Program-made: the position numbers and the translations under genes
Shown: positions 24,425 to 36,295 of the stretch, piece by piece
Numbering within the stretch: position 1 is the stretch's first letter
How the letters are laid out: the number at the start of each line of letters is the position of its first letter
Notes under the pieces: model-generated
Database searches by the model: none
What the model was told of the DNA's origin: nothing
What the model saw: the letters and a program-made list of their open reading frames with translations, nothing else
Origin: Spirodela intermedia
Taxonomy: Eukaryota > Streptophyta > Magnoliopsida > Alismatales > Araceae
Length of the DNA stretch: 64,000 nucleotides
Assembly: GCA_902729315.2 (NCBI GenBank)
Contig: LR746274.1
Span: 8,388,537-8,452,536, forward strand
Direction: 5' to 3'

Positions 24425-25922
24425 TCACCTTTCTGCCATCACCTCCCCCTCTGTTCCAATTGAGGGAATGCTCGAGTCGAGCTCCTCAGACCGACTCAGC
24501 ATCTCCTCCCAGCTGCTGTCGCCATCGTCCTCATCCCCATTGTCATCACCTTCTTCCTCTGCAACAGAGACCACCTCTCCCCGCAAAAACTTCTGCAACA
24601 TGGGCCGAAGCTTGCTGACTTGGGAGCGCTGCACTTCAATGGCGAGCTTCGCGTCGATCAGCTTCATCTGGACCCTCTCCTCACGCCAATCCTCGGCCAC
24701 CTGCAACATCCTCCTCTCCCAATCGAGCTCCCCGCGGATTTCCATGGCCTCCCTCTTCAGCACCTCGATCTCTGCTCGGCCACCGTCGGCCTCCTCCACC
24801 AGCTCCCTGCAGACCTCCTCCATGAGCTCCCTCTCTTTCTTCTGCTCTTCGTAATCCTGCAGGCGCCGCCAAGCAGATGCCTCCGCCGCCGCAACCTCAC
24901 CGGCGAGCTTGATATTCTCCGCCTCCAGCCACCGCCGGTCCTTCCTCTCCCTCCTCAGCTCCCCCTCCAGATCAGCCGCCATTGCAGCAAGCTTCTCCTC
25001 CTTTCGCCTCCGTCGTAGGGCCTTCTCGTAGAGGTCGCTGAGCTTCTTCTGCCATAGCTCGCACTCGTCCTCGAGGTCTGCCACCCGCGCCCTAGCTTGA
25101 TCGAGCTCGTCTCGGAGATCTACTGCCGTCGATGTCATCCTTCCATGTGGCTGTTCATCCGGGACGACATTCAGATGATCGAGGAGCCTCGTGAGCTCAG
25201 ATTCCGGGATCCCGGTGTCCCATCTCGTGGCCCTCTCCATCGCAAAATTTGCCAGCTCGTGCTGAATCCAAAACAAGCCGGATCAATGGAGTTGGAGGTC
25301 ACTGGAAGCTCTGGGAACTCTCTGGCAATGAAGACGAGGAAGACGAAGAGCTGACCTACCTTGAACCGGAGGCCTCCGCTTAGACTGGGAACGGGATCAC
25401 CGTGGATGTGTGAGTTCTTGAGCTTGCAGACGCAGGGGGGCCTCGGTTGGCCATGGACGGCCTGCGAGAAGGGTAAGCGATTATAAAACCCTAATTTCAT
25501 CTGAAGCAATGGTTTCTCGAAGAATAGATGATCAAAGGCCAGGAAGGTTATCCTCATAAACCCTAATTCCTTCTGCAGAGTTTTACTACATCAGATTCAC
25601 AATCCATCGGAGTCCGGGAGTAATCTAACGCGCAAAGAATCCGGACCAGGAAGCCCTAGAAATATGCCAGCGGGGAAGAGATCCAGAAATTCAGCGGAGG
25701 AAACCTTACCCACGGCGAGAATCTCTCCAGCTGGACCTGCTGCCGCCAGATCCCAGCGGCCAGCTTTCTCGACGAGGAGGCCGCGGAGGCTCTGCCCGCG
25801 GGAGTCCTCCGGGGTGGCCGCGGGGAGATGGTCGGCGGAGCATCGAAACGGGGAGTGGCCGGCGAGAATGGGGAGGAGAGGATGGGGGAATGGCGGTGGC
25901 CGGCTCTCCCTGGTTCCTTCAT
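24425..25922 (-). CDS. Coiled-coil protein, BRANCHLESS TRICHOME/At5g41620-like
   Basis: Three exons on the minus strand join in frame to 383 aa: 25710-25922, 25360-25461 and 24425-25261, with good GT-AG sites (GTAAGG, GTAGGT; CGCAG, TTCAG). Exon 1 is Pro/Arg/Ser-rich and carries SSRKLAAGIW (about residues 50-59). Exon 2 carries KLKNSHIHGDPVPS. Exon 3 begins HELANFAMERATRWD and continues as a long Glu/Arg/Leu heptad-rich coiled coil of about 190 residues containing MLQVAEDWREERVQMKL. It ends in an acidic GDDNGDEDDGD tail. These motifs match the plant group often labelled 'intracellular protein transport USO1-like', which includes BRANCHLESS TRICHOME; this is from memory. Members with known roles affect cell shape through microtubules. 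At 383 aa the protein is shorter than the roughly 600-aa members. The exact function is not assignable. Confidence 0.8.
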
Positions 25923-25998
25923 GCCCTGTCAGAGTACTCCTGGACCTCCTTGAACAGAGTGACAGAAGAGAAGGGGAAGACTGAGAGACAGAAGAGAT

Positions 25999-26141
25999 AG
26001 CGAGAGAGAGAGAGAGAGTCAGATATACATCTATATATGTCCATAGATAGGGAGAGAGAGAGAGAGAGAACCCGGGGGGGGGGCGGGAGAGTGGTGGTTT
26101 TTGAATTTGGTGATGGAAGGACGTGGGGAGGATCCTTACGG

Positions 26142-26192
<51 letters not shown>

Positions 26193-26405
26193 CCCCTGAT
26201 TCTGAGCATGGAGAGGGACAGTTGCAGACGCTCCATCGGACGAGGTGGAGTGAATGCACTTCAACTTTTATGAGATTAATTAACTTCGATACTCCCGACT
26301 AAACCGACTTATCTTTATACCTTATGACTGGCCCACAATCCTCCTACTTCTCTGGTGGGTCCCTCCCTCCCTCCCTCCCTCTCTTTCTCTCTCTCTCTCT
26401 CTCTC
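25999..26405. repeat. Cluster of (GA)n and (CT)n microsatellites
   Basis: GA runs lie at about 25999-26018, 26049-26068 and 26142-26189, and a CT run at about 26376-26405, all upstream of the minus-strand coiled-coil gene. They make up most of its presumed 5'UTR and promoter. No other element is recognised there. Confidence 0.9.
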
Positions 26406-26589
26406 CCCCTTCAAAGTCTTTGGTCTCTATCATGCACACCACATCAGCCTCTTCATCTTTGTGGTATACTCTTGAATTTTAATATTGAGAGGGACCTAAA
26501 ACTAAAAAGCCTATACAGAAATCTGGGTTATCACCTGTTACTTTTAATATATTATTACTGAAAATGCCCACTCTCCTCAGCACATACTC

Positions 26590-27011
26590 TCTTCTTCTTC
26601 TTCTTCTTCTTCTTCGTCTCCTTCTTCCTTCTCTTATGTCCCAATCCCCATCTCACGCCAAACTCTGGAGAGAGAGAGAGAGAGAGGGAGAGGAAAACTC
26701 GAGTGTTCATTAACATTGGGAGCCTTGGGTACCTAATACATGTGTGTATTCGTGCAGCCGCTCATTTGCTCTGCATTGACTCCTTCTGTACGTATTGTAT
26801 GACTTTCTGCATTTTCTTCACCCCTTGTTGCTTTCTCACTTGCCAATTTATGACTTATGTCCAAATGTACAACAACCACCCACCACACAAGTGGTGCCCC
26901 CAATGGTGGTCAACACCATGTGGTAAATCATGGACCACATCATAATATATATATATATATATAAATGGTTCCATGTCTTTGTAATAAATATCCACTATAG
27001 AAAGAGATCAA

Positions 27012-27065
<54 letters not shown>

Positions 27066-27070
27066 AGAGA
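26590..27070 (+). promoter_or_regulatory. Orphan copy of the MATE promoter/5'UTR region (first)
   Basis: This segment aligns by eye with the promoter of MATE copy B (43860-44340). Shared pieces are CCAATCCCCATCTC, a GA run, a CTCGAGTGTTCATTAACATTG-like stretch and GTGTGTATTCGTGCAGCCGC. They continue with CCAATTTATG, a TATA tract at about 26947, then TTCCATGTCTTTG...ATAGAAAGAGA and a long GA run (27017-27069). In B this order leads to the first exon. Here no MATE exon follows, only AT-rich, copia-bearing sequence. Confidence 0.65.
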
Positions 27071-27099
27071 ATCCAATTTGTGAGTACATTCCACATTTT

Positions 27100-30000
27100 T
27101 AGGTTCAATTTGACAAGTAAATACTAGGTGGATGTTTTCGTTAAAATCTAGTCTAGTTTTGACCCTTCCATTTAAATGACATAAGACATTTTCTTTTGGA
27201 TGAATCTTTGTATATTTTCAAGTCCTAGAGAAGTTAGGGTTAATATCTAGCTGTGGTATTTCTTCATTCTTGATTCTCATTTTCCATCATATCTAGTAAT
27301 TCACTATTTCAATTTCACTTGAATTGATCACTTATGCTGTAGGTTATTCTGTAAATTTCATATGAATAAATTCTTTAACAGCTATACTTCTTTAATGATA
27401 GATTCTATGTGCTTTTAACTTTTCAAGGGAGAATATTTTGTCACTCAATTGATCAAAATTTCCTCATTCTTCTCTCCCATTATTTAGAATAAAGTACTTA
27501 CCTCAAAATGATATGAGAGAATTATTTAGAATCTATTATAAAGTAATTTCTTAGATGTTTTCTTTAACCCTAAATTTGATCAAAGTTATATTGACCATAA
27601 CATGATGTACAAATTACGCCACTTAAAAAAAACTTAGAAAGATGACTTTCAGCTAGCATCATTCTTGAGATGTCTATTAATGTCCTATTCTTTCCTTCTA
27701 CAACTCTATTTTGTTCAGGAGTTTTTGGAGTTGAGAAGTAATGAAAATTTTCTAATTCATCATAGAATTTACAGGATTTAACATTCTCGAATTTAGTGAT
27801 ATAATCATTTGTAATATTTTTCATCATTTTACCAAGTTCTTTTGATTTTTCTTTTCAAATTTTGTAAGGTAATCTAATGACTCATTCTTAAGAATTAAAA
27901 AAATATCCAAGTGTATCTAGAGTAATGATCAATTGTAACTAAGACATAATATTTCCTTAAAGTAGCTAAAAAATTTACTTGGACCAAATAAATATAACTA
28001 CATCAAGTGAGTTCATCTGATGAGATGTATTCTTGGTTTTGAATGTTTTTCTACTTTGTTTTCAACTAATGGAACTCTCATATGTGTAATTCTTTATGTT
28101 AAAAAATTTAAGTAATCTTCTAAACATGTCAAATTTTAACAGCCTTTTAACTATTTTAACATTCACATGCCAAATTATTCTATGTCAAACATCTATCTAA
28201 TATTCATCCTTTTCAATCATGAAACACATATTCATACTAGTCATTTATTTATAGGTTATAAAAAAAATATCTTACTCTATCACTATTCCTTTATATCATT
28301 TTCACATAATTAACTTATATTAATTAGATTGTGTCTTAGAATATCTATGAATAAAATATTTTTAACTAAAATGTGATCTTCAAAAGAAATGTCTTAGTAC
28401 CCAAGTATACTCTCTTTATTATTATCTATGAATGCTACCTCTCCTCCATTCATTAGTTTGAACAAATAGAGCCATTCTTACTCTCTGGTATATGCTTTGA
28501 GCATCCATTGTCCAAGTACCACCATGAAGTTGTCCACTAGATCTCACTAAAAAAAATAATTTAAAATTTGTTTTAGAACTCAGATTTCTTTGAGATTGAC
28601 CATATTACCCTTAGGTAGATATATATGTCATGTTTTAGGTTTAATTTTATTTCTAAGATATGTTTTAGTTGATCTATGATTAAACCCTAGTCCTTTCCTT
28701 GAAAGTAATAATTTTTGACTTCCAAGTTACATATCTAATGGGTTTTGATTCTCACATAATTTTTTCATTAAATGATTTCAGATTAGAGAATTTATTTTCT
28801 TGCTTAAGATCCTTTTCTTTATGATGTTATAATTTAGGATTTATGTCTTTCTTTTCTTTCCTAACTTTTTAGTTTCTATAACTATTTAGAAATTATATTC
28901 TTATAAATAGTACAACTCATACCTAAATAGTCGAATAACTTTATCTTTAGTTCTTAGTTCTCTCAAAATTTTATAATTTGTGTTCAACAATTCTTTTTTC
29001 TATCAATCAATCAATGTCTTGATTGATTGTTCAACAATTCTTTTTTCTATCAATCAATCAAAATTTTATAATTTGTGTTCAACAATCCTTTAAACTGTAG
29101 GCAAGAATGATTTTTAAGGAGTATGTCCTCATGTTCTCTATCCTTTTCTCTTAATGATAATCATTAGATTTTAATTTCCATTTTCCAGAATTTGAACAGA
29201 TTTGCTAAGTGTTTTATTTTCTCTTTGTGTGATTTTTCATCTTATTTCTAATAATTTTAATTTCACATATTAATTTATCAAATTATTTAAGTAATGTTGC
29301 TTTAGATAAATATGAGACGTGAGAATCATATACCTCTGAAGATTTTGTCATTAAGCACATATTTGCTCTTTCTTCATCTTTTATCAGCAAAGCTAGAATT
29401 GCTTTCGCTCTAGGTCGCCATCATGTCATTCCTAAGCAACCCACTTTTAAAGGAGAGTCTCATGGCTTTAACTTTAGAAAATGAGGAATGAGGAATGGTG
29501 GGAGATACCAAAATAGATTAGAAATTCGAGTCCCACCCCTTGTTTCAATTAGAATGAGTCCCCCAGACCTAGGGTTATATTGATTTTTTAGTAGAAGTCA
29601 ATCAACTTTAAAATGACATAATTTCCTAAATTCAAAGTAAAGATCATCAAATATTTCAAATAGCATTTTGGTACCTGTCTTGGCCATGTAGTTTTTATTC
29701 TTGTTGATCGAATAATTCAATTTTCTAGATGAAAAAATTATTTCATCTTTTTATTACATTATTTTACAGATTTAAATGCAACATTCTTTTTATTTTTTGA
29801 AAAGATGTTCTATTTATAGACATATTAATCTCATAAGTCAATAAATAATTAGTAATATCATCAATAAGAGTAGTTCTTAAAATTTTTGATTCTTCAATGA
29901 CAATTAATTTAACAATGTTATCATCAGTCAAGGATCCATGAACTTTACAATTTAAGTCAATATGTTAAAAGGTTTTCCTAATTTTTTTATGTCATTTACA

Positions 30001-30470
30001 AGTTTATTACTTCTATAATCTGTCTTAAATAGATTCACTATCTTACATTCTAACTAATTCATATCTATTTACCAAAATGTCAATTTTGAGTCCTTTCATT
30101 TTTGAAATTTCTTCTTAAGTTACTTGCAACTTATCCTAAATTTGTTTTGTTATCCCACAAGTTAACACATGGTTAAACTCAAAGGCCTCCATCACACTAA
30201 ATAAAATATTCATCACTCTTGGATTAAGAATCATAGTTATTTTAACCATAAACTCTTTTAATATAGTTGGTGGACTATCTTGGATCATTCTCTATAGGTT
30301 CATTCTTTGATCTATTATATAAATTCTAACCCTACTTTCAAAAATACATATTTCGTTCAAAAATACATACATATTTGAGATATTTTAATATCATACTTTT
30401 TAGGTAAACTTTGATACCAATTGTTGGGATTGTAAGAGTAGTTGAAACACCAAGAGGGGAGGTGACTTGG
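27100..30470 (-). mobile_element. Degenerate Ty1/copia LTR retrotransposon
   Basis: Read on the minus strand, several copia landmarks appear in the expected order with frame breaks between them. A TTGGTATCAAAG sequence like the tRNA-Met primer site is at about 30410-30430. Gag-like stretches reading ILVNRYELVRM and then SLTDDNIVKLIVIEESKIL lie at about 30090-29860. A WYLDNGCSKHIPE motif before the integrase is at about 28521-28480. An integrase end reading FSTPKTPEQNRVVEGKNRTL lies within 27570-27827. Stops and frameshifts rule out a working element. No pair of LTRs could be delimited, so both ends are approximate. No reverse transcriptase was recognised. This is a plant genomic element, not a virus. 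Confidence 0.75.
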
Positions 30471-32390
30471 GGTTTTTAAGAATTTTACCTAATCTTTATT
30501 TATATGTATCAATAGATGTGTTGACATGTGTTGTGGTAAAACTTCTCAACACTCTTCTCATAAATAATACCATGTTATTTTATTAGTTTACCTCTCCCCC
30601 AACTACTTTTGGTCTTAGAGGTACCTATCATCAAGTGCCAATGGCCCAAACCACACAAGTTTGTTTCTATGGAGACTTAGACCCTCTTTTGCCAAATATG
30701 ATTACTAATACCATGTGACTCAATAAATCCTTACTATTTATTTATTTTAGGATGATGGAAAATAATGGTCATAGTAGATGAGTTTGATCAGTTATCAAAT
30801 TTAGTCAATGAAGGGGATGAAGTTTTCTCATTTGTCATTGATGGATATAATGCAAATAGCTTGATGTAGAATATTTAATCTTCATGTATTTGATTAGTTT
30901 TTTATTCATATCTCTTCTCCTATATGTAACTCTTCATTTGTCTCATTTCTCTATTTTACCAGACCTTCAACACTCAAAATACTAATTCAAAAACCTTTGG
31001 ACCTTCTGATGTATGCATCTCTCTATTTTTGCAGCTATTTCTGCTCAAATTACCTTTGTGTCTATAAGATCTAGTTTTGGGCTTAATAGACACATTATCA
31101 TTGGATATAGAACTTGCAACCTAAAGGTTTTTTTTCATTTGTTTAAACATAAAAAAATATACAAAAGGCCCAAGGGAGTATTATATTGGAATCCTGAGTA
31201 TATAGGAAAAAAAATGAAAGACTAGATCAAGATTACATCTATACATCAAACCTTTATAGATGTAAGATTCAATGAGAAGAAATTTGACTAAAATTTAAAG
31301 CTGAACTTGCAACTACAAATGAGAGAAGTTGGGACTGAGAAGTGTTCTGTTGAACTTGAAAATGAGAAGTTAGGAAGTGAGAATTCATGATAATTTAAAG
31401 AGATCTAACATGAGAAGAGGATCAACAAATCAAGAACAACTGGCTTGAGTGCCCATGCCCAAAATCCACTCATCAATGAACATTCTTTTCAGTATTGTGA
31501 CTTAAATGAGTTGATTTTTGTTACTAGCCATTGTGCATTAAAGAACCATAAATCTAGAAAGAAATTTTGCTAAAACTATTTTAGAGATGAGCCCTTTAAT
31601 TAGCAATTAAATACTAAGTGGTCAGTGAAACTCAAGGACAAAGTGTTCTTGGATAGTGAGCTAAGTTAATGACAACAAACTGCCATAAAATTTCCCATCA
31701 TCTATCATTGATCTGATGAAGAATTAGAAAACGTGAAGGAAGAAAATACAAGATGAGAAGATTAAATCAAGTTTATCCAACCTATTTAATCCCCTCCCAT
31801 CTTGGTTTAAGATGTGGCTAAATATCCAACAAATGATTTTATAAACTTACTTCTGCACTTAGTCTAGCCATTTCTTCTCTAGTATTTCTGAGTTTTAAAT
31901 TTTCTCTTATTTATTGAAATCTTAAAGCAATCAGTAGGGCCACATTTTGTGTTGCTCTAGTGGTAACCAACATACATCAAATAGGTAGTTTTTGTACCAT
32001 TACTCAATCTAGTTTTTCTTTATAACTTACTTTCACATTGCTTTATGCTCCTTTTTTTAATATTTTATGAGGTTGATCTGAAACTACTGCATGATGTAAG
32101 AGTTTAAGTATAAATGTTACCATGCCTCTTATATCCTCAAAAATGCTTAATGTACTGAAGTATTTAACTTCACATAATAACACGTATCATAACCTCAATT
32201 AAAAATAGTAAGAGATTGTGCTTCAAAATAATCCTTATGCTCCAAAACATTAAGTTAAATATAGATATTTATTCATATTTTACTTCCTGAATTTTATTAT
32301 ATGATTTCCAAATAATGAGGTATTTAAGCTTGTTGTGAAGAATGTTATTCATTATACAAAAACATCATATGCATTGTTGCATTGCAACAT
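30470..32390. other. AT-rich spacer shared with the second duplicated block
   Basis: No gene is seen. From about 31060 onward the sequence matches 40880-42230 by eye (for example TATCATTGGATATAGAA, ATGAGAGAAGTTGGGACTG-like and CAATCAGTAGGGCCACATTTT). It is therefore part of the segmental duplication. The few reading frames are short and unsupported. Confidence 0.55.
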
Positions 32391-32394
32391 AATA

Positions 32395-32760
32395 CAGCAT
32401 AACTTCTCATTTCTTGGTATATTAAGCCTGATATGGTCCTTTGTTCTACAACACAACTCCCTTGTATTCTCATATTAAACTTGATGTGGCCCTTTTTTCC
32501 TCAACTCCCACGCTGCCACATTAAGATTGATATGATCCCTTATTTTGCAACACAATCACTATTATATTCTTGTGTTTAGCTTGATATGGTCCGCTATTCT
32601 CTAATACAACTCATCTTGTCTCACCACATTAATGTTGATATGATCCCTTGTTTTACAATTCATCTCTTCATGTATCATCATATTAAGCTTGATACACTCA
32701 ATATTCAGAGATGTATTAAGTTTGATATGTTAAAATATTATGCCTGATATAGTTTGTTTC
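32395..32760 (+). repeat. About 54 bp tandem repeat (AAGCTTGATATG family)
   Basis: Units starting TTAAGCTTGATATGGTCC-like recur near 32424, 32477, 32521, 32577, 32629, 32683 and 32714, each followed by a (C/T)TTGTTCTACAACACAACTC-like stretch. The duplicated partner is at about 42310-42690. Confidence 0.75.
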
Positions 32761-32769
32761 ATATACTAA

Positions 32770-33080
32770 TGTGTATTTGTATATCCGTCTCTTCCCTCTC
32801 TCTCTCCCCATTAATCAGTGCCTGACCCCCCGATGTCAATAAATGCTCGAGATGATAAGCTCTCCCCCTCTCTCTCTCTAGACTCCGGCGAGATATGGGG
32901 ATTGCGACCAGTGAGAAGAAAGAAGAAAGAAGAAGAAAGTGTATGTCTGAATGTGAGGAGAGGAACCGGTAGAGAGAGAAAGAGAGTGACGAATGCATTC
33001 CCCTTAAGGATGGAAATGGATGAACCATTGAGGCAGCGCTTGCTACCAGCGTTGACCTCGGCCACGACCCTCCCCCCCAT
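32770..33080 (-). promoter_or_regulatory. Inverted copy of the MATE promoter region
   Basis: The reverse complement matches the B promoter. TTGAGGCAGCGCTTGCTACC at 33029-33048 is the reverse complement of bases at about 43809-43828. AGACTCCGGCGAGATATGGG on this strand pairs with the inverse of the 43990-44010 segment. TCTCGAGCATTTATTGACAT on the minus strand matches the 44058 region. It stands where the first exon and promoter of MATE copy A would be expected. Confidence 0.7.
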
Positions 33081-33105
33081 TAATCTTCCTCCCTCTCTCC
33101 TTCCC

Positions 33106-33109
<4 letters not shown>

Positions 33110-33167
<58 letters not shown>
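33110..33167. repeat. (CT)n-(TA)n compound microsatellite
   Basis: A CT run at about 33110-33137 passes directly into a TA run to about 33167. Confidence 0.9.
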
Positions 33168-33173
<6 letters not shown>

Positions 33174-33179
33174 ATCAGA

Positions 33180-33690
33180 CATAATATTTCTCCATCCCTC
33201 ATCACTCCCATCTTCTCTCTCGAACATTCCCTCTATCCGTGCGCTTCATCTCGTCATCCATCTAACCCTACGATCTCATCAATTCTCCAGCTGTCCAAAC
33301 TCTCTCTCTCTCTCTTTAATTTTCGACTCTTTTTACTTCATCCAACTAAGATCCATCCCTCATCACTTCCCTCTTCTCTCTAGAATCACTCCCTCTCATC
33401 GTGCGCTTCATCTTGTCATTTCTCTAACCCTATGATCTCTCTCTCTTGCACCCTGCTTATCCGTGCGCTTTATCTCGCCATCTCTCTCTCTCTACGATCT
33501 CTCTGCCGCCAATTTCTACTGTCTGGTTTCTATGGCATCTCTCTCTCTCTCTCTCTACGATCTCTCTCCCCCCAATATCTACTGTCAGGTTTCTATGGCA
33601 TCTCTCTCTCTATGACGTTTCTCTGAAAGCAGTTGATATGAGCTCCTCTCCGAAACAACCGGGATCCTTCTGTCTCTTTCATTAAAAAAA
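33180..33690 (+). other. Intron-1-like CT-rich sequence of MATE copy A
   Basis: Repeated phrases such as CATCCGTGCGCTTCATCTCG-like, TCTCTAACCCTA(C/T)GATCTCTC and AAGATCCATCCCTCATCACT match intron 1 of MATE copy B (44680-45400), where the same phrases recur in several imperfect copies. No coding frame is supported. Confidence 0.6.
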
Positions 33691-33694
33691 TAAT

Positions 33695-33860
33695 TAGGTC
33701 GGGCCAGCGCTGCGCGGCCCGGCCCGAATATCCCACAGAAGCCCGGAGGTTGTGCTATTGACCGAGAATCCGCCAATGGCGGGCGAACGCCCCTCGGGCT
33801 GAACATGTGGCGTTAAAAACGGGCCCACTCTTCCGGGCCGGGCCCTTTCATCATTACCGA
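33695..33860. repeat. GC-rich element with GGGCCGGGCC ends
   Basis: A segment of about 160 bp starts with TCGGGCCAGCGCTGCGCGGC and ends in CCGGGCCGGGCCCTTTCATC. A segment of comparable length with similar ends occurs at 52120-52290, and a partial match at 45405-45440. It may be a small mobile repeat, or a cluster of TGGGCC/GGGCCC promoter motifs. Confidence 0.45.
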
Positions 33861-33901
33861 AGTCAAACCCGTTCTCAAAAACTCTTTTCTCCTTCAAAAA
33901 A

Positions 33902-36295
33902 ATGCCCACTTTATTTACGAAAATTGCCATCCCAATTGGTCTGAGCGGGGCACAGGAGACGGTCTGTTGGAAGGCCTCGGGGAGCTTGTTATTCTTCTTC
34001 TGCTCCTCCTCCTTACACCTGGTCGTTCTTAAAAAATGGAGCGGGGCACTGGAGACACTCTGCGGGCATGCCTACGGCGCCAAGCTGTACCGGACTATGG
34101 GCATCTACCTGCAGGCGTCGATGATCACCGCCATCGCCGTCTCCTGCATCCTCGCCGTCGTCTGGTGGTTCTCGGAGTCCATCCTCATCGCCCTCCGCCA
34201 GGAGCCGGCGGTGGCGCACGCCGCCGCCGTGTACATGCGACCGCTCATCCCGGCGCTCTTCGCTTACGGGCTGCTCCAGTGCCTGCTGAGGTTCCTGCAG
34301 ACGCAGTCCGCGGTGGCGCCGCTCGTCGTGTGCTCTGTGGGGCCGCTGGCACTGCACGTACTGATCACCTACGTGCTGGTTCACCCGGCAGGGATGGGGT
34401 TCGTCGGCGCCCCCTTGGCGGCGGCGGTGTCGCTGTGGATTTCGTTCCTGATGCTGGCCTCGTATGTGAAGTACTCGAAGAGATTCTCAGAGACCTGGCA
34501 GGGCTTCTCGACCGAGGCGTTCGAGCACGTCCTTCCCAGTATGCGGTTGGCCATCCCGTCAGCTGTATACTCCCATGCCCTCGCGCTCTCTCTCTCTCTC
34601 TCTCTCACGCACACACTCGCACATGTTGCCTTCAGGATTTATTCCTAATAGTTAGACTAGCCAGTCATCCCAAGAAGATAGAATCTCCTTCCTTTCTGAC
34701 GGGTCAATTGTGTCAGGATTTTCCAATTTAAAGTTACTTTGGTTCTTCAATATTTCACCTTGTACGTGCTCATTGCTCTACTCACTGAAAACATAGAACT
34801 TATATAAACATCGTTTCACTTTTTACCTGATTCCAAAGGCAACAATTTTATCTCAGATTATGAGCCGCTTCAACAGTTGTAACCGGTTTAGACCCACAGA
34901 TATCTTCAAGGTTTTACCTCTTTTATCTTATATTTATAAAAATCAAACAAAAAATTATATTTATTATTAATTATTTTATGTGTGGAGTTATTGCACCACA
35001 AGTTATTATTGGTATGTATTGCAGAAATTACAGTTGTTAATGAAAATGGATGATTTTGTTTGACTGGTGATATTATTCTTGCAGCTTGGAATACTGGGCT
35101 TTTGAAATTATGGTGCTATTGGCTGGTCTGATGCCCCGCTCAGAGCTGAGCACCTCACTAATTGCAATGTGGTATGACCTGTCTTCATCTATTAGGTTAG
35201 ATCATAAAACTTATTAGTCAATATTGTATAAATATTAACTTGATATTTTGGTGGATTTCAGTGTTAACACAGAGGCTGTGTCGTTCAATGTTACATATGG
35301 GTTTAGTGCTGCTGTGAGGTACGCATAGTAACTTGTTCATAATTATGAATATAAATTATATTCATAATTACGATTCTAATTTATTTTTTCCCTCTTTTGT
35401 AGCACACGTGTGGCAAATGAATTGGGGGCAGGAAATGTGGAAAAGGCAAAGAATGTAGTTAGGGTGACATTGAAGCCCTCAGTAATTCTTGCATTGACAA
35501 TTGTCCTTTTTTTGGTCTTCGGTCATAATATATGGGCTAACTTGTTCAGTAGTAGCCCAGATATTATTAGGGAGTTTGCCTACATGACCCCGCTACTATC
35601 AATTTCCATACTACTAGACTCGGCACAGGGGATTCTATCAGGTGACTATGATAGGAAATGAAATCCATAGATAGTACTGATTTTTAATATCTTGCTAATC
35701 ATGTGAATAATTGATTCAGGTGTAGCAAGAGGATGTGGTTGGCAACATCTAGCAGCATGGACCAACCTGGGAGCATTCTACGTGATTGGGATGCCAATTG
35801 CACTTCTTCTTGGGTTTGTCCTAAAGTTCTATTACAAGGTTGGTAATCTTAGGTGTATTTTGAGATCTTAAAACTAGTTTTAACAACATATGGTTGACAA
35901 TTCATTTTTTATGGCTGAAACCTATGATTTATAGCTATTTTTATAAGGCCGTGGACATAGTCTTCATACATTAACAACCTATCTAGTATAGTGATTCTTA
36001 AGGTGCCATTAGAGTACTACACGTTCCAAGGATTACTAATAGTTTACATTCAATATCTTTTTATTTTCCCTTGGTTTAGAGATACACATGTAGTGTTTCA
36101 TTCAGTAATGTGAGCCAATTACAACCAGATTATTGAAGGAATTGACATTTACTTTGGGCACGTCTCATGCAGGGACTCTGGATGGGCTTGACCTTTGGCT
36201 TGTTTTGCCAAGCTTGCACCCTCATCATCATGCTGTGGACAAATTGGGCAACCATACGCCTGTCTGTGGACAAAGAAGAATCTTTGGTTGTATGA
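33902..36295 (+). pseudogene. MATE (DETOXIFICATION) transporter pseudogene, copy A
   Basis: Exons homologous to copy B are at about 34040-34564 (exon 2), 35085-35171, 35262-35318, 35403-35641, 35720-35838 and 36173-36295 (TGA). They encode MATE segments such as [30 protein letters not shown] and [20 protein letters not shown]. Three lesions are visible. No exon 1 lies upstream; an inverted promoter copy stands there instead. The true exon-2 acceptor is missing (37 bp of B, 45621-45657, absent), leaving only a dead acceptor-like copy near 33927. The end of exon 2 has lost 11 coding bases before the donor, so splicing to exon 3 shifts frame and meets a stop within about eight codons. An open frame from 33902 (248 codons) reads through exon 2 into intron and could yield only a fragment. 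Exons 3-7 are still in frame. Confidence 0.8.

Noticed and set aside
24297-24854. 185-codon Ser/Pro-rich plus-strand frame
   Set aside because: Antisense of the coiled-coil gene's GC-rich exon. The minus strand has the conserved motifs and splice sites.
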